Shown here: positions 1 to 9,093 of the stretch, piece after piece
How the letters are laid out: each line of letters opens with the position of its first letter
Numbering within the stretch: the first letter of the stretch is position 1
Assembly (NCBI RefSeq): GCF_002868715.1
Contig: NZ_PKLZ01000017.1
Coordinates: 1-59,849, forward strand
Direction: 5' to 3'
Source of the DNA: Kineobactrum sediminis
GTDB lineage: Bacteria; Pseudomonadota; Gammaproteobacteria; Pseudomonadales; Halieaceae
DNA length: 59,849 bases
Notes under the pieces: model-generated
Told to the model about the DNA's origin: nothing
Databases searched by the model: none
The model's input: the letters and a program-made list of their open reading frames with translations, nothing else
Made by a program: the position numbers and the translations under genes

Positions 1-44
1 ATCCCCATGAGGGGACTTGCTATTCAAGACGGTATCTGACCCCA

Positions 45-662
45 TTAAATAACCTGATTTACAATGGTGCGGAAGGTGAGGTTTATCCTTGGCGTTGCGA
101 TTTTTTTTGTGGGCGGCAGTCGGTGCAGCCAGTGAGTCTGGGTCTGGTCCCGCATCACCAGCAGGCTGCCGTGCGCCAGGGTTAAGGATGTGGTGTGTTT
201 GCTTTGTTTGTGCCTGAACGCAAATTTACGCTCCGCACCGAGGCTTACCGAGGCGATCGCGCCATGTTTCCTCAGGTCGCGCTCGCCGTCGCTGTGCCAG
301 CCCATTCCTTCGCTGCCATCGTGGTAAAGGTTCAGGAGGCAGGAATTGAACCGTTCTCCAGTGACCTCCTCAGCCAGATTTTTCAGTGTCACCAGCGTAT
401 CAGTCCAGGGTAGCGCCTGTTTGGTGACCCGGGAATAGGTGTAGTGGAAGGGTGCGTCACCATACCAGGCAACTTTGCGACGAGTGACGATATGTTTGCC
501 GAATATTCTGGCTTCGTCGTGCTGCCAGGCAATATTGTGTAGCAGGTTCTCGAACGAGGCGTCAGCGGTATCACGCGCTATTGCTGTGTGAAAATAGTGA
601 ACGGTACCATCGAACGGCAACAGGTTATGCGGTGAGTCGTGCTCGTTGGCGAATAGATCCAT
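45..662 (-). CDS. alkB: AlkB-family Fe(II)/2-oxoglutarate dioxygenase (nucleic-acid demethylase)
   Basis: Characterised relatives oxidatively remove methyl groups from damaged DNA or RNA bases. The iron ligands are visible as His123 and Asp125 in GWHSDGE and His180 in HWLHRLPPT. The 2-oxoglutarate-binding arginines lie in PRINLTFR (residues 191-198), and the nucleotide-recognition lid contains VTRRKVAWYGD (about 59-69). At 205 residues it has the compact length of the ALKBH2-like bacterial branch. I chose the ATG at 662 because relatives commonly begin MDLF. An ATG at 701 would add 13 residues, and neither start has a clear Shine-Dalgarno. It lies downstream of a tRNA on the same strand. No LexA-like operator was recognised. 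The family is sure; whether the substrate is DNA or RNA is not. Confidence 0.88.
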   Translation of the reverse strand: MDLFANEHDSPHNLLPFDGTVHYFHTAIARDTADASFENLLHNIAWQHDEARIFGKHIVTRRKVAWYGDAPFHYTYSRVTKQALPWTDTLVTLKNLAEEVTGERFNSCLLNLYHDGSEGMGWHSDGERDLRKHGAIASVSLGAERKFAFRHKQSKHTTSLTLAHGSLLVMRDQTQTHWLHRLPPTKKIATPRINLTFRTIVNQVI

Positions 663-753
663 AAGATTTGCGCCAGTTGCGCAGTGCCCTTCAGGGTACA
701 TCGGTGCGGGGAAGGAAGTGCAACCTATGTGACCGGAAAGGACCGGCTGAAAA

Positions 754-830
754 TGGTGGGCCCAGAAGGACTTGAACCTTCGACCTGCCGATTATGAGTC
801 GGATGCTCTAACCAGCTGAGCTATGGGCCC
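754..830 (-). tRNA. tRNA with CAU anticodon, probably tRNA-Ile2 (lysidine-modified)
   Basis: Read on the minus strand this is a complete cloverleaf: acceptor arm GGGCCCA pairing with TGGGCCC, D-arm GCTC/GAGC, anticodon loop CTCATAA, T-arm GAAGG-TTCAAGT-CCTTC, discriminator A and an encoded CCA (754-756). The anticodon CAU could serve Met or, after TilS lysidine modification, Ile. Known Ile identity features are present (A73, C4-G69, U12-A23, C29-G41, A37, A38), and the overall sequence resembles E. coli tRNA-Ile2 more than elongator tRNA-Met. A tRNA next to rpoD is also found in Pseudomonas. The tRNA is certain; the Ile2 identity is inferred. Confidence 0.95.
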
Positions 831-945
831 TGAACGGGGGCGCCACAGGCAGCGGCGCGGTCAAATTATATAAGAAAAACCAGTGACAGGCACAGCTTTT
901 GGTAAATTCGGCCCTGTTTTGGCCTGAATAAAGCTTCCGGATTTG

Positions 946-973
946 GGAAGAAACCGCCGGGAATCACCCCGGC
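946..973 (-). terminator. Intrinsic terminator of the rpsU-yqeY-dnaG-rpoD operon
   Basis: On the minus strand, 14 bases past the rpoD stop, GCCGGG - GTGATT - CCCGGC forms a 6-bp GC stem with a 6-base loop. It is followed by GGTTTCTTCCC, a T-rich though interrupted tract. This is the expected place for the operon to end before the tRNA. Confidence 0.6.
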
Positions 974-986
974 AAGCCATGTGGTG

Positions 987-2795
987 TTACTCGTCCAGAA
1001 AGCTGCGCAGGTAGTCTGAGCGGGTGGGGTGGCGGAGCTTGCGCAGGGCCTTCGCTTCAATCTGGCGAATGCGCTCGCGGGTCACATCGAACTGCTTGCC
1101 GACTTCTTCCAGGGTGTGGTCCGTATTCATGTCGATGCCGAAACGCATCCGCAGCACCTTGGCTTCGCGGGCGGTCAGGCCGGCCAGCACATCCTTGGTC
1201 GCTTCCTGCAGGCCCTGGCCGGTGGCCGCTTCAATGGGCGAGTTGATGGTGGCATCTTCAATGAAATCACCCAGGTGTGAATCTTCGTCGTCGCCGATGG
1301 GGGTTTCCATGGAAATGGGCTCTTTGGCGATCTTGAGCACCTTGCGAACCTTGTCTTCCGGCATTTCCATGCGCTCGCCGAGTTCTTCCGGCGTGGGCTC
1401 GCGACCCATTTCCTGCAGCATCTGCCGGGAAATACGATTGAGCTTGTTGATGGTCTCAATCATGTGGACGGGTATGCGGATGGTGCGCGCCTGGTCTGCG
1501 ATAGAGCGGGTTATAGCCTGGCGAATCCACCAGGTGGCATAGGTTGAGAATTTGTAGCCGCGACGGTATTCAAACTTGTCGACGGCTTTCATCAGGCCGA
1601 TATTGCCTTCCTGAATAAGATCCAGGAATTGCAGGCCGCGGTTGGTGTATTTCTTGGCGATGGAAATAACCAGGCGCAGGTTGGCCTCAACCATTTCCTT
1701 TTTCGCGCGGCGTGCGCGGGCCTCGCCCATGGACATGCGGCGATTGATTTCCTTGATTTCGTAAACGCTGAGCCCGGACTGCTCTTCAACCTGCACGATG
1801 CGCCGCTGCAAGCGCAGCAGGGTCTCTTTGTGCAGGCTCAGTTTGGCGGCGTAGTCCCGTTTGGTATCGATTTGACGTTCAACCCAGTGCATATCCGACT
1901 CGGCGCCCTGGAAGGTGGAGATAAACTCCTTGCGCGGCATGCCGCAGTCGCGGATCGCGATGGTCATGATCTGCCGTTCCTGCTCGCGCACGGCTGCCAG
2001 GACCTTACGTGGCTTGTCCAGCAGGGGGTCGAAGGCGCGAGGCGTGAACTTGAAGAACTTGAACAGCTCGCCCAGCTTTTCCATTTCCCGGATCGCCGCT
2101 TTGTCGCCACGACCTTTTTCGGTAATGATTTTTTCGGTTTTAGCGTATTGACGCTTCAGGGCGGTAAAGCGTTTTTTGGCCTCCACGGGGTCGGGGCCGG
2201 ATTCGGTTTCCTCGTCGCTATCCTCTGCCTGCGCTTCTGCGGCCTCGGCCACTTCCGCGGCGGAGGGCACGTGATCTGCCGGGTCGAGGTAGCCGATCAT
2301 CACCTCGGCGAGGCGGCGCTCCTCTTTGACGACCTGGTCGTACTCATCGAGAATGTGCTGCACGGCACCAGGATAATAGGCAAGAGCCGAGAGCAGCTCT
2401 CGTACGCCCTCTTCAATGCGCTTGGCGATAACGATTTCGCCCTCGCGGGTGAGCAGCTCAACGGTGCCCATTTCGCGCATGTACATGCGTACGGGGTCAG
2501 TAGTACGACCGGCCTCGGTTTCCACGGCGGCGAGTGCTGCGGCAGCCTCGGCGGCTGCGATATCATCGGCCGAGCCGTCACCCTCTGCCATCAATAATTC
2601 ATCGGCATCCGGTGCCACTTCAAACACCTGGATGCCCATGTCATTGATCATCTGGATGATGTCTTCAACCTGATCCGGATCGGAGATATCCTCCGGCAGA
2701 TGGTCATTGACTTCGGAGTAGGTCAGATAACCCTGGTCCTTGCCCCGGGCGATGAGATCCTTGAGCCTGGACTGTTGTTGGGCGACGTTTGTCAT
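987..2795 (-). CDS. rpoD: RNA polymerase primary sigma factor RpoD (sigma-70)
   Basis: This is the housekeeping sigma factor that directs RNA polymerase to most promoters. It has an N-terminal region 1.1 (about 1-80), region 1.2 starting near [11 protein letters not shown], and a long acidic non-conserved insert (about 185-210) typical of gammaproteobacteria. Region 2 is at about 372-450, with [12 protein letters not shown], the -10 melting segment [17 protein letters not shown] and region 2.4 ending near RIPVHMIE. Region 4.2 (about 565-590) carries the -35 helix-turn-helix [20 protein letters not shown]. At 602 residues it matches the E. coli and Pseudomonas length (613-617). It is the last gene of the rpsU-yqeY-dnaG-rpoD operon but has its own candidate promoter in the 249-bp gap after dnaG. 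Confidence 0.99.
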   Translation of the reverse strand: MTNVAQQQSRLKDLIARGKDQGYLTYSEVNDHLPEDISDPDQVEDIIQMINDMGIQVFEVAPDADELLMAEGDGSADDIAAAEAAAALAAVETEAGRTTDPVRMYMREMGTVELLTREGEIVIAKRIEEGVRELLSALAYYPGAVQHILDEYDQVVKEERRLAEVMIGYLDPADHVPSAAEVAEAAEAQAEDSDEETESGPDPVEAKKRFTALKRQYAKTEKIITEKGRGDKAAIREMEKLGELFKFFKFTPRAFDPLLDKPRKVLAAVREQERQIMTIAIRDCGMPRKEFISTFQGAESDMHWVERQIDTKRDYAAKLSLHKETLLRLQRRIVQVEEQSGLSVYEIKEINRRMSMGEARARRAKKEMVEANLRLVISIAKKYTNRGLQFLDLIQEGNIGLMKAVDKFEYRRGYKFSTYATWWIRQAITRSIADQARTIRIPVHMIETINKLNRISRQMLQEMGREPTPEELGERMEMPEDKVRKVLKIAKEPISMETPIGDDEDSHLGDFIEDATINSPIEAATGQGLQEATKDVLAGLTAREAKVLRMRFGIDMNTDHTLEEVGKQFDVTRERIRQIEAKALRKLRHPTRSDYLRSFLDE

Positions 2796-2838
2796 TCAGA
2801 GGATACCTTTGAATAATGCAAAAAAAAATTAGCCGGCA

Positions 2839-2867
2839 ATTATAAGCGAAAATGCGGTAATTTTGCC
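2839..2867 (-). promoter_or_regulatory. Candidate rpoD promoter in the dnaG-rpoD gap
   Basis: The minus strand carries a perfect TATAAT -10 hexamer (2839-2844) in an AT-rich setting about 45 bases before the rpoD start. The -35 position, 17 bases upstream, reads GGCAAA and is poor. A run of nine T follows the -10 on the same strand. An internal rpoD promoter is known in other gammaproteobacteria. Apart from this, the 2796-3044 gap shows nothing I can name. Confidence 0.35.
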
Positions 2868-3044
2868 ATCAAAAATCCAGGCAATTTACGGCTCTCCGGC
2901 TATGGCAGATGCTCTTGGATCTGCCGCCAATGTCCTGATATGGGGGCGATGGGCGCTGCTTGCAACCCATTGGGTCAATCCGTTGTTCTCGGCCATTCAT
3001 GGGAGATTGGCACTTCCGCGTTTAACTGTCAGACATTCTGCAGC

Positions 3045-4889
3045 TCAGGTATTGCGCTTGTTGCGCGCGGCATCAAGGCGCTGTTTTTGTTTTAGCAATT
3101 CCCTGAGTCGCTGCTTGTCCAGTTCGCTCATGTCAGCGTAGTCTGTCAGTATAAGTTTGTCGACCTGGGCATGCAAATAGGAGCGCTCCGGGAATTGTGC
3201 CAGGGTGGCAATGGTGTCAGTGAACTGTTGCTCAATACCCTCGCTGGGGATCAGTCGTTCCTGCCCTGCCAGCCTTCCCAGTAGTTCGCCGGCCGGGGTT
3301 CCGTACCAGTGTCCGAGTAACATGGCGGTGTTCGAATCGGGACGCCGTTGTAACAGGGTCAGCAGTTCCCGTAGCAGTTCAATGTCCTCACCCTCCAGTT
3401 CGGCAAGGGGCGCCGGGTCGGCGGCAGCGGCGATCTCCGGCCTGTGCAGCAGCAGTGCAATGGCGGCCTGGGCCAGGTTGGAGTAGCCCAGGCGGGCTTT
3501 GCTGGTTGCCGCACGCTGCCTGGGCGCTGCAGTTGGGGCGGGGGCCTGTTGTTGTTCTTCCCTGGGCGTGGTGACCGCGGGTGGAGGCGCCTCCAGTTGC
3601 ATCAATTCGGCGACCGTGAGGCCCGTTTTATCTGCCAGGGCCCGAAACATGAGTTGCCGGAACACCCCTTCCGGCAGCTGCCTGATGTAGGGGAGGGCGA
3701 GTTTGCTGAGCCGGGCGCGACCATCCAGGGTGCTGGTATCGAGGCTGGCGGCCACCGCATCAAACAGGAAGGTTTCCAGGGGGGTCGCCGTGGTAACCAG
3801 TTCCCGGAAACGTTCGGGACCCAGTTTGCGCACCAGCGTGTCCGGGTCTTCCCCCTCTGCCAGGAACAGGAAGCGGGCCTGACGGCCATCCTCCATGCAG
3901 GGCAACGTGGCTTCGAGGGCGCGAAACGCGGCCTTGCGGCCGGCTTCATCACCATCGAAACAAAAGACGACCTCTGAAGTCAGGCGATAGAGTCGTTGCA
4001 GGTGGGTTTGGCTGGTCGCTGTACCGAGGGTGGCGGTGGCGTTGGTGATACTATGTTGGGCCAGGGCGATGACATCCATGTAGCCTTCAACGACCAGCAC
4101 CCGTTCCAGCTTGCGATTGGCCTGGCGTGCCTGGTAAAGGCCGTACAGCTCCCGGCTCTTGGAGAAGATCGGGGTTTCCGGGGAATTAAGGTATTTGGGT
4201 TTGTCATCTCCCAGGACACGCCCGCCGAAGGCGACCACGCGCCCGCGCTGATCGCGGATCGGGAACACAATCCGGTCGCGGAAGCGGTCATAACTGCGGC
4301 CGGCATCGTTTTGTACCAGCATGCCGCTTTCCAGCAACAGTTTGCGCTGTTGTTCGTCGGCGCCGAGTGCCTGCAGCAGATTGTCCCATCCCGGGGGCGC
4401 AAAACCCACGTCAAAGTCCTTCGCAATATGCCCGGTGAGTCCGCGCTGCTTGAGGTAGGTGACCGCGCGCTGTGCCTGGGGGTGTTTGCGCAGTTGCTGC
4501 TGGTAATACCTCGCTGCCTGTTCGAGCAGGGCGTACAGCGGCTTGTTGCTGTCCTGCTGTGACGCCTGTGACCTGCCACCCGGGGTTTGCTCGCGGGGTA
4601 CTTCCAGGCCCAGGCTGCCGGCCAGGGTTTCTACCGCCTGCGGAAAATCGACGTTTTCGTAATCCATTACGAAGCCGAGCGCATTGCCGCCGGCGCCACA
4701 GCCAAAGCAGTAAAAGAACTGTTTATCGGGATTAACGCTGAAAGAAGGGGTTTTTTCTTCGTGGAAAGGGCATCGCGCGCTGTAGTTCTTGCCGGTCTTC
4801 TTCAGCTTCACCCGGCGGTCGACAACCTCCACGATATCCGCCCGGTCGAGCAGGTCATCAATGAATTTTTGCGGTATGCGTCCGGCCAT
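3045..4889 (-). CDS. dnaG: DNA primase DnaG
   Basis: DnaG synthesises RNA primers at the replication fork and docks onto the DnaB helicase. The N-terminal CHC2 zinc ribbon is intact, with Cys40, His43, Cys61 and Cys64 in CPFHEEKTPSF...FFYCFGCGAGG. The TOPRIM catalytic core follows, with VVEGYMDVIAL near residue 263 and FCFDGDEAGRKAA near 308. A Gln/Pro/Ala-rich linker (about 440-475) leads to the helical C-terminal DnaB-binding domain. Length (614) is slightly above E. coli (581). It lies between yqeY and rpoD as in the classical macromolecular-synthesis operon. The ATG at 4889 lacks a good Shine-Dalgarno, which fits the known low expression of dnaG. Confidence 0.99.
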   Translation of the reverse strand: MAGRIPQKFIDDLLDRADIVEVVDRRVKLKKTGKNYSARCPFHEEKTPSFSVNPDKQFFYCFGCGAGGNALGFVMDYENVDFPQAVETLAGSLGLEVPREQTPGGRSQASQQDSNKPLYALLEQAARYYQQQLRKHPQAQRAVTYLKQRGLTGHIAKDFDVGFAPPGWDNLLQALGADEQQRKLLLESGMLVQNDAGRSYDRFRDRIVFPIRDQRGRVVAFGGRVLGDDKPKYLNSPETPIFSKSRELYGLYQARQANRKLERVLVVEGYMDVIALAQHSITNATATLGTATSQTHLQRLYRLTSEVVFCFDGDEAGRKAAFRALEATLPCMEDGRQARFLFLAEGEDPDTLVRKLGPERFRELVTTATPLETFLFDAVAASLDTSTLDGRARLSKLALPYIRQLPEGVFRQLMFRALADKTGLTVAELMQLEAPPPAVTTPREEQQQAPAPTAAPRQRAATSKARLGYSNLAQAAIALLLHRPEIAAAADPAPLAELEGEDIELLRELLTLLQRRPDSNTAMLLGHWYGTPAGELLGRLAGQERLIPSEGIEQQFTDTIATLAQFPERSYLHAQVDKLILTDYADMSELDKQRLRELLKQKQRLDAARNKRNT

Positions 4890-4970
4890 CGGGGTGTCAG
4901 TAGCGTATCGGGAAGAACCGCTTATTGAAGCACGGTCACGGAGGGAAGTCTAAATGTGCCGGCGGGCGAA

Positions 4971-5426
4971 TCAGCCCGCGAGGCGGGTTTTAACCAGTTT
5001 GCTGACCGCGCCAATATCAGCCCGGCCCTGCAGCTTTGGTTTCAGCTGGGCCATGACGGCGCCCATTGCCTGCATACCCTCGGCGCCGGCATTGGCTATG
5101 GCCTCATCAATCATGGCGCGCAGTTCCTCTTCACCAAGCGGGGTGGGAAGAAACTCCTGGATAACCGCGATTTCCTGTTCTTCGACGGCGGCCAGCTCTT
5201 CGCGATTGGCCGCTTTGTACTGCTGCACGGAATCCCGGCGCTGCTTGACCATCTTGTCGAGCACCGCAAGAGCCCGCGCGTCATCAATCTCAATGCGTTC
5301 ATCCACCTCAATTCGCTTGAACTCAGACAGGATCAGCCGGATCGCACCGAGGCGCTCTTTATCCCTGGCCTTCATGGCTGTCTTCATTTCAGCCTTGAGG
5401 GTGTCCCTGATGGAAGTGTCGCTCAT
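4971..5426 (-). CDS. yqeY: GatB/YqeY-domain protein
   Basis: This 151-residue protein is one intact GatB/YqeY domain, the helical tRNA-interacting domain found at the C-terminus of GatB in the Asp/Glu-tRNA amidotransferase. Recognisable family segments are the N-terminal LKAEMKTAMKARDKERLGAIRLI, the middle VVQEFLP-like stretch IAVIQEFLPTPL, and the C-terminal GADIGAVSK-like GRADIGAVSKLVKTRL. Free-standing YqeY proteins have no settled function; a role in tRNA-dependent amidation is only suggested by homology. It lies between rpsU (17 bases upstream) and dnaG, the usual operon position in Pseudomonas-type genomes. Confidence 0.93.
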   Translation of the reverse strand: MSDTSIRDTLKAEMKTAMKARDKERLGAIRLILSEFKRIEVDERIEIDDARALAVLDKMVKQRRDSVQQYKAANREELAAVEEQEIAVIQEFLPTPLGEEELRAMIDEAIANAGAEGMQAMGAVMAQLKPKLQGRADIGAVSKLVKTRLAG

Positions 5427-5443
5427 GGGCGGTCCCGGTGCCT

Positions 5444-5659
5444 CTAGTACAGGCGGACGCGCTTGCGGTTGTCCCGGGAAATCTTTTTCAGGTGGCGCTT
5501 GACTGCTGCAGCAGCAGCACGCTTGCGCGTAGTGGTGGGTTTCTCGTAGTGTTCACGCTTGCGCACTTCAGCCAGTACACCGGCTTTTTCGCAAGAGCGC
5601 TTGAAGCGACGCAGGGCAACGTCAAAAGGCTCGTTTTCTTTAACCTTGATATTGGGCAT
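5444..5659 (-). CDS. rpsU: 30S ribosomal protein S21
   Basis: This 71-residue, strongly basic protein has the typical S21 start [21 protein letters not shown], the conserved CEKAGVL segment and the Arg/Lys-rich tail. S21 binds near the anti-Shine-Dalgarno end of 16S rRNA and supports initiation on natural mRNAs. Length and sequence match E. coli S21 (71 aa). It is the first gene of the rpsU-yqeY-dnaG-rpoD operon and is divergent from tsaD. A good promoter lies at 5732-5760. Confidence 0.99.
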   Translation of the reverse strand: MPNIKVKENEPFDVALRRFKRSCEKAGVLAEVRKREHYEKPTTTRKRAAAAAVKRHLKKISRDNRKRVRLY

Positions 5660-5731
5660 TCAGTCTTTACCTGTTCTGTTTGAAAAACGTCGGCCAACCG
5701 CAACGGCAGCCAAGGCTGTAAAAGGTCGCGT

Positions 5732-5760
5732 ATTCTATACTCAACGAACCGGCTTTGCAA
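5732..5760 (-). promoter_or_regulatory. Candidate sigma-70 promoter of the rpsU operon
   Basis: On the minus strand, TTGCAA (5755-5760) and TAGAAT (5732-5737) are separated by exactly 17 bases. This places transcription start about 65 bases before the rpsU ATG. The 246-bp divergent gap 5660-5905 otherwise holds only the less clear tsaD upstream region. Confidence 0.55.
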
Positions 5761-5905
5761 AGCCCCCACAGGCCATCTCTTGATCGGGCGCAAGCGGTTG
5801 CTGCCGTGGTTTACCGAAACCCTAGCCGGGATGCAGCCCACCAGCGCCTACCCCCTGCATCCGTAAGCCGGTATCATGCGCGCTTTCGCTACCGTGGTGT
5901 TAATA

Positions 5906-6952
5906 ATGCTGATTCTTGGCCTGGAAACCTCTTGCGATGAGACCGGCGTAGCGCTCTACGATACCGGGCGCGGCCTGCTGGCGCATGCCCTGTTCAGCCA
6001 GGTGGATATCCATGTGGAATACGGGGGCGTGGTGCCGGAGCTGGCATCCCGGGATCACGTGCGCAAGGCGTTGCCGCTGCTCAGGCAGGTGCTCGATGAC
6101 GCCGGTTGCTCGCCACAGGACCTGGATGGCATCGCCTATACCGCTGGGCCTGGTCTGGTAGGGGCACTGATGGTGGGCGCCACGCTGGCTCAGTCGCTCG
6201 CCTGGGCCTGGGGAATCCCGGCGCTGGGCGTGCATCACATGGAGGGCCATCTGCTGGCGCCGATGCTGGAAGAGGAGCGGCCGGAATTCCCCTTTGTCGC
6301 GCTGCTGGTATCCGGCGGGCATACCCAGCTGGTGCGGGTTGACGGTATTGGTGAATACCGTTTGCTGGGCGAATCGCTGGATGACGCGGCGGGCGAGGCC
6401 TTTGACAAGGCCGCGAAAATGCTGGGCCTGCCCTATCCCGGCGGACCTCATATTGCCCGCCTCGCGGAAAGCGGCGATCCCGGCCGCTTCGATTTCCCGC
6501 GCCCTATGATCAATCGGCCGGGGCTTGATTTCAGTTTCAGTGGCCTGAAAACCTTCACCCTTAATACGGTCAATGACTGCCGCAGGGACAGCGGGCTCAC
6601 CCAACAGGATAAATGCGATATCGCTCGCGCGTTCGAAGAGGCGGTGGTTGCCACACTGGTCATCAAGTGCCGCAGGGCACTGGAGCAGGAAGGCCTGCCA
6701 ACGCTGGTGATAGCCGGTGGCGTCAGTGCCAACCGCAATCTCCGTGGCCGCTTACAGACGGCCCTGGCCAAAATCGGCGCACGGGTGTTTTATCCGGCTC
6801 CCGAGTTCTGTACCGATAATGGCGCCATGATCGCCTATGCCGGTGCCCAGCGTCTGCATGCGGGGCAGCAGGATACCCCGACGGCAACAGTGCGTCCGCG
6901 CTGGCCGATGGAGGAATTACCGCCACTGGCGGCTGTGCGGGAGGTCTGTTGA
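5906..6952 (+). CDS. tsaD: tRNA N6-threonylcarbamoyladenosine transferase subunit TsaD
   Basis: TsaD transfers threonylcarbamoyl from TC-AMP to A37 of ANN-decoding tRNAs, working with TsaB and TsaE. The ASKHA-fold start is [18 protein letters not shown], and the metal-binding pair His111/His115 is in HHMEGH. Further nucleotide and metal segments are [32 protein letters not shown], and [13 protein letters not shown] with the late [13 protein letters not shown] start at ATG 5906, not the in-frame ATG at 5876, because the family begins directly at the MxILGxETSCDET strand. This gives 348 residues. The stop overlaps the folB ATG by one base. plsY, which often sits between tsaD and folB, is absent. 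Confidence 0.98.
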   Translation: MLILGLETSCDETGVALYDTGRGLLAHALFSQVDIHVEYGGVVPELASRDHVRKALPLLRQVLDDAGCSPQDLDGIAYTAGPGLVGALMVGATLAQSLAWAWGIPALGVHHMEGHLLAPMLEEERPEFPFVALLVSGGHTQLVRVDGIGEYRLLGESLDDAAGEAFDKAAKMLGLPYPGGPHIARLAESGDPGRFDFPRPMINRPGLDFSFSGLKTFTLNTVNDCRRDSGLTQQDKCDIARAFEEAVVATLVIKCRRALEQEGLPTLVIAGGVSANRNLRGRLQTALAKIGARVFYPAPEFCTDNGAMIAYAGAQRLHAGQQDTPTATVRPRWPMEELPPLAAVREVC

Positions 6953-7311
6953 TGGATATTGTCTTCATTCGTGAACTGCGGGCTGATGCGGTGATCGGGG
7001 TTTATGACTGGGAGCGCAGTATCCGCCAGACTCTGGTGCTGGACCTGGAGCTGGCCTGGGACAACCGCCCGGCGGCAGCGGGGGACGCAATTGAGCGGGC
7101 GCTGGATTATGCCGCGGTGTCCAGCCGGGTAATAAGCTGTATTGAGGGCAGCAGCTTCAGGTTACTGGAATCACTGGCCGAGGAAGTGGCAGAGCTGGTG
7201 CTGTCCGAGTTTGGCGTACCCTGGCTGCGGCTGCGCCTGTGCAAGCCCGGCGCTGTGCTGCAGGCTCGCGATGTGGGTGTGTTGATTGAACGCGGAAATC
7301 GACCCGAATGA
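6952..7311 (+). CDS. folB: Dihydroneopterin aldolase FolB
   Basis: FolB converts 7,8-dihydroneopterin to 6-hydroxymethyl-7,8-dihydropterin in folate synthesis. The 119-residue protein shows the family pattern DIVFIRELRADAVIGVYDWER, the catalytic-site glutamate in FRLLESLAEEVAELV, and the strand LRLRLCKPGAV containing the conserved Lys-Pro. An in-frame TTG at 6949 directly precedes the ATG at 6952. I use the ATG, which overlaps the tsaD stop (TGATG). Its stop overlaps the folK start as ATGA, so folB and folK, consecutive pathway enzymes, are translationally coupled. Confidence 0.96.
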   Translation: MDIVFIRELRADAVIGVYDWERSIRQTLVLDLELAWDNRPAAAGDAIERALDYAAVSSRVISCIEGSSFRLLESLAEEVAELVLSEFGVPWLRLRLCKPGAVLQARDVGVLIERGNRPE

Positions 7312-7820
7312 CAACGGTATACCTGGGACTGGGCAGTAATATCGAGCGCGAGCAGTCGATAGCAGCGGGACTCGATGCGCTGGAGGAGCTGTTTGGCGAG
7401 TTATCGCTGTCGGCAGTCTATGACAGCCCTGCGATTGGCTTTGATGGCGACGCTTTCCTCAATATGGTGGTAGGCGTGGAAACACAGTTGCCGCTGGCTG
7501 AGCTGGCATCCCGGTTGCGCGAGATCGAGACCGCCCATGGACGGCCGGTTAATGCCACCCGGTTTTCGGCGCGGCAACTGGATATCGATATTCTCACCTA
7601 TGGCACTACAATTGGGGTGATTGCCGGAGTGGTGTTGCCACGAGGCGAAATTCTGGAAAACGCTTTTGTGTTGCGGCCGCTGGCGGAGCTTGCGCCCACG
7701 GCGTTGCATCCCGTGACCGGTATTTCCTATGCCAGTCTGTGGCGGGCTTTTGATCAGGCCAGCCAGCCACTTCATCGGGTGTATTTCGAGTGGCACCGTC
7801 GTTGTATTTCGCAGCCGTAA
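7308..7820 (+). CDS. folK: 2-amino-4-hydroxy-6-hydroxymethyldihydropteridine diphosphokinase FolK (HPPK)
   Basis: HPPK pyrophosphorylates 6-hydroxymethyl-dihydropterin, the product of FolB, using ATP. The sequence has the N-terminal VYLGLGSNIERE, the substrate loop segment YDSPAIG, and the signature RFSARQLDIDILTYG, in which the paired aspartates bind Mg-ATP. LPRGEILENAFVLRPLAELAP follows. At 170 residues it is a normal HPPK. The ATG overlaps the folB stop. The gene converges on cca with only 16 bases between the two stops. Confidence 0.97.
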   Translation: MTTVYLGLGSNIEREQSIAAGLDALEELFGELSLSAVYDSPAIGFDGDAFLNMVVGVETQLPLAELASRLREIETAHGRPVNATRFSARQLDIDILTYGTTIGVIAGVVLPRGEILENAFVLRPLAELAPTALHPVTGISYASLWRAFDQASQPLHRVYFEWHRRCISQP

Positions 7821-7836
7821 AAAAACGCGTTCCCGA

Positions 7837-9093
7837 TCAGGTTTCTCCGCTGCTACGCAATGCGTCAAGCAAGTGTGTCTGTTCTGCGGTAATCGCCTGG
7901 CCCAGAGCTTTGCCGGAAAGGCCCTGGGCGAGAAAGGGGGTAGCAGTTACAGAGCGTGCCAGGGTCAGTGCTCTTTGCAGGTATCGGGCCTGGGGATAGC
8001 CCTGTTCTTCTTTGCCGGCCCGGCCCCGGGCATCGGCTTCGCAGGCCAGTAAAAAGGCGTGGAAGCGCTCGGGCTGGCGCAGGGCACCGGTGGCGTTCAG
8101 CAATTTGAGCAGAGTCTTGCCACGCAATTCCAGCGCCCGGTGCGCCAGCAAGTGATACTCGCAGACATGCAGGGCAAGGTCCCGGTGCTGGTTTGGTGTG
8201 CGCAAGCGCTTGCACACCTCGCGAACGAGGGGCAGGCCACGGTGTTCGTGGCCGATGTGTCGCGGCCACGCCGATTCCGGGGTCAGGCCCTTGCCCAGGT
8301 CATGCAGTAATGCGGCGAAACGGACATCCGTGGCAGGGCTAAGTCGAGCAGCCTGTTGCAACACCATGAGCGTATGCACCCCGGTATCAATCTCCGGATG
8401 ATGTGTCGTAGTTTGGGGTACCCCGAACAGTGCGTCCACCTCGGGTAGCAGTACCCTCAGGGCCCCACAGTCGCGTAGTACGGTAATGAATACCTCTGGA
8501 TTGCGTTCCCCGAGTGCCCGTTCGATTTCTACCCAGATCCTTTCCGCGGGCAGGTACTCCAGCTCTCCCCGGGACACTATTTCTGTCATCAGGGCGCTGG
8601 TTTCGTCGGCTACTGTAAAGCCCAGATGCGCATAGCGGGCGGCGAAGCGTGCGGTGCGCAACACCCGTAAAGGGTCTTCAACAAAGGCCTCGGAGACATG
8701 GCGCAACAGTTTGTCGGCGAGGTCCTGCCGGCCTCCGTAGGGATCAATAATGTGGTCTTCGCGGTCCTGGGCCATGGCATTGATGGTCAGATCCCGACGG
8801 CGCAGGTCCTCCTCAAGGGTTACTCCCGGGTCGCAATCCACTGCAAAGCCGCTATAGCCGTGCCCCTGCTTGCGTTCAGTCCGGGCCAGGGCATATTCGT
8901 CCTTGGTTTGCGGGTGCAGAAATACCGGGAAGTCCTTGCCGACCTGCTGAAACCCCCGGCGCAGCATCTCCTCGGGCGTTGCTCCCACCACCACCCAGTC
9001 CCGTTCATGGACGGGGTAGCCCAGCAGTGCGTCACGCACGGCACCGCCCACCAGGTAGGTCCTTAATGTTTCCGGCACTTGCCGTCCTTGCAC
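7837..9093 (-). CDS. cca: Multifunctional CCA tRNA nucleotidyltransferase (with HD phosphohydrolase domain)
   Basis: Cca adds or repairs the 3'-CCA of tRNA without a nucleic-acid template. The class II nucleotidyltransferase head has [13 protein letters not shown], the DE-type catalytic region, [10 protein letters not shown], and [15 protein letters not shown]. The second half is an HD domain with [12 protein letters not shown], giving the phosphohydrolase/phosphodiesterase activities of the E. coli-type enzyme. The 418-residue reading starts at GTG 9093 and overlaps the end of apaH by 31 bases. E. coli Cca would align to start about nine residues later, so a GTG at 9078 is an alternative. 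It is downstream of apaH on the same strand. Confidence 0.97.
   Translation of the reverse strand: MQGRQVPETLRTYLVGGAVRDALLGYPVHERDWVVVGATPEEMLRRGFQQVGKDFPVFLHPQTKDEYALARTERKQGHGYSGFAVDCDPGVTLEEDLRRRDLTINAMAQDREDHIIDPYGGRQDLADKLLRHVSEAFVEDPLRVLRTARFAARYAHLGFTVADETSALMTEIVSRGELEYLPAERIWVEIERALGERNPEVFITVLRDCGALRVLLPEVDALFGVPQTTTHHPEIDTGVHTLMVLQQAARLSPATDVRFAALLHDLGKGLTPESAWPRHIGHEHRGLPLVREVCKRLRTPNQHRDLALHVCEYHLLAHRALELRGKTLLKLLNATGALRQPERFHAFLLACEADARGRAGKEEQGYPQARYLQRALTLARSVTATPFLAQGLSGKALGQAITAEQTHLLDALRSSGET

Noticed and set aside
3-14. CCCC-ATGA-GGGG hairpin at the window start as an alkB terminator
   Set aside because: The stem is four pairs with no T-run on the minus strand, so the support is too weak.
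1629-2597. A 322-codon open frame antisense to rpoD
   Set aside because: It mirrors the codon bias of rpoD on the other strand, has no ribosome-binding site, and its translation shows no family motif.
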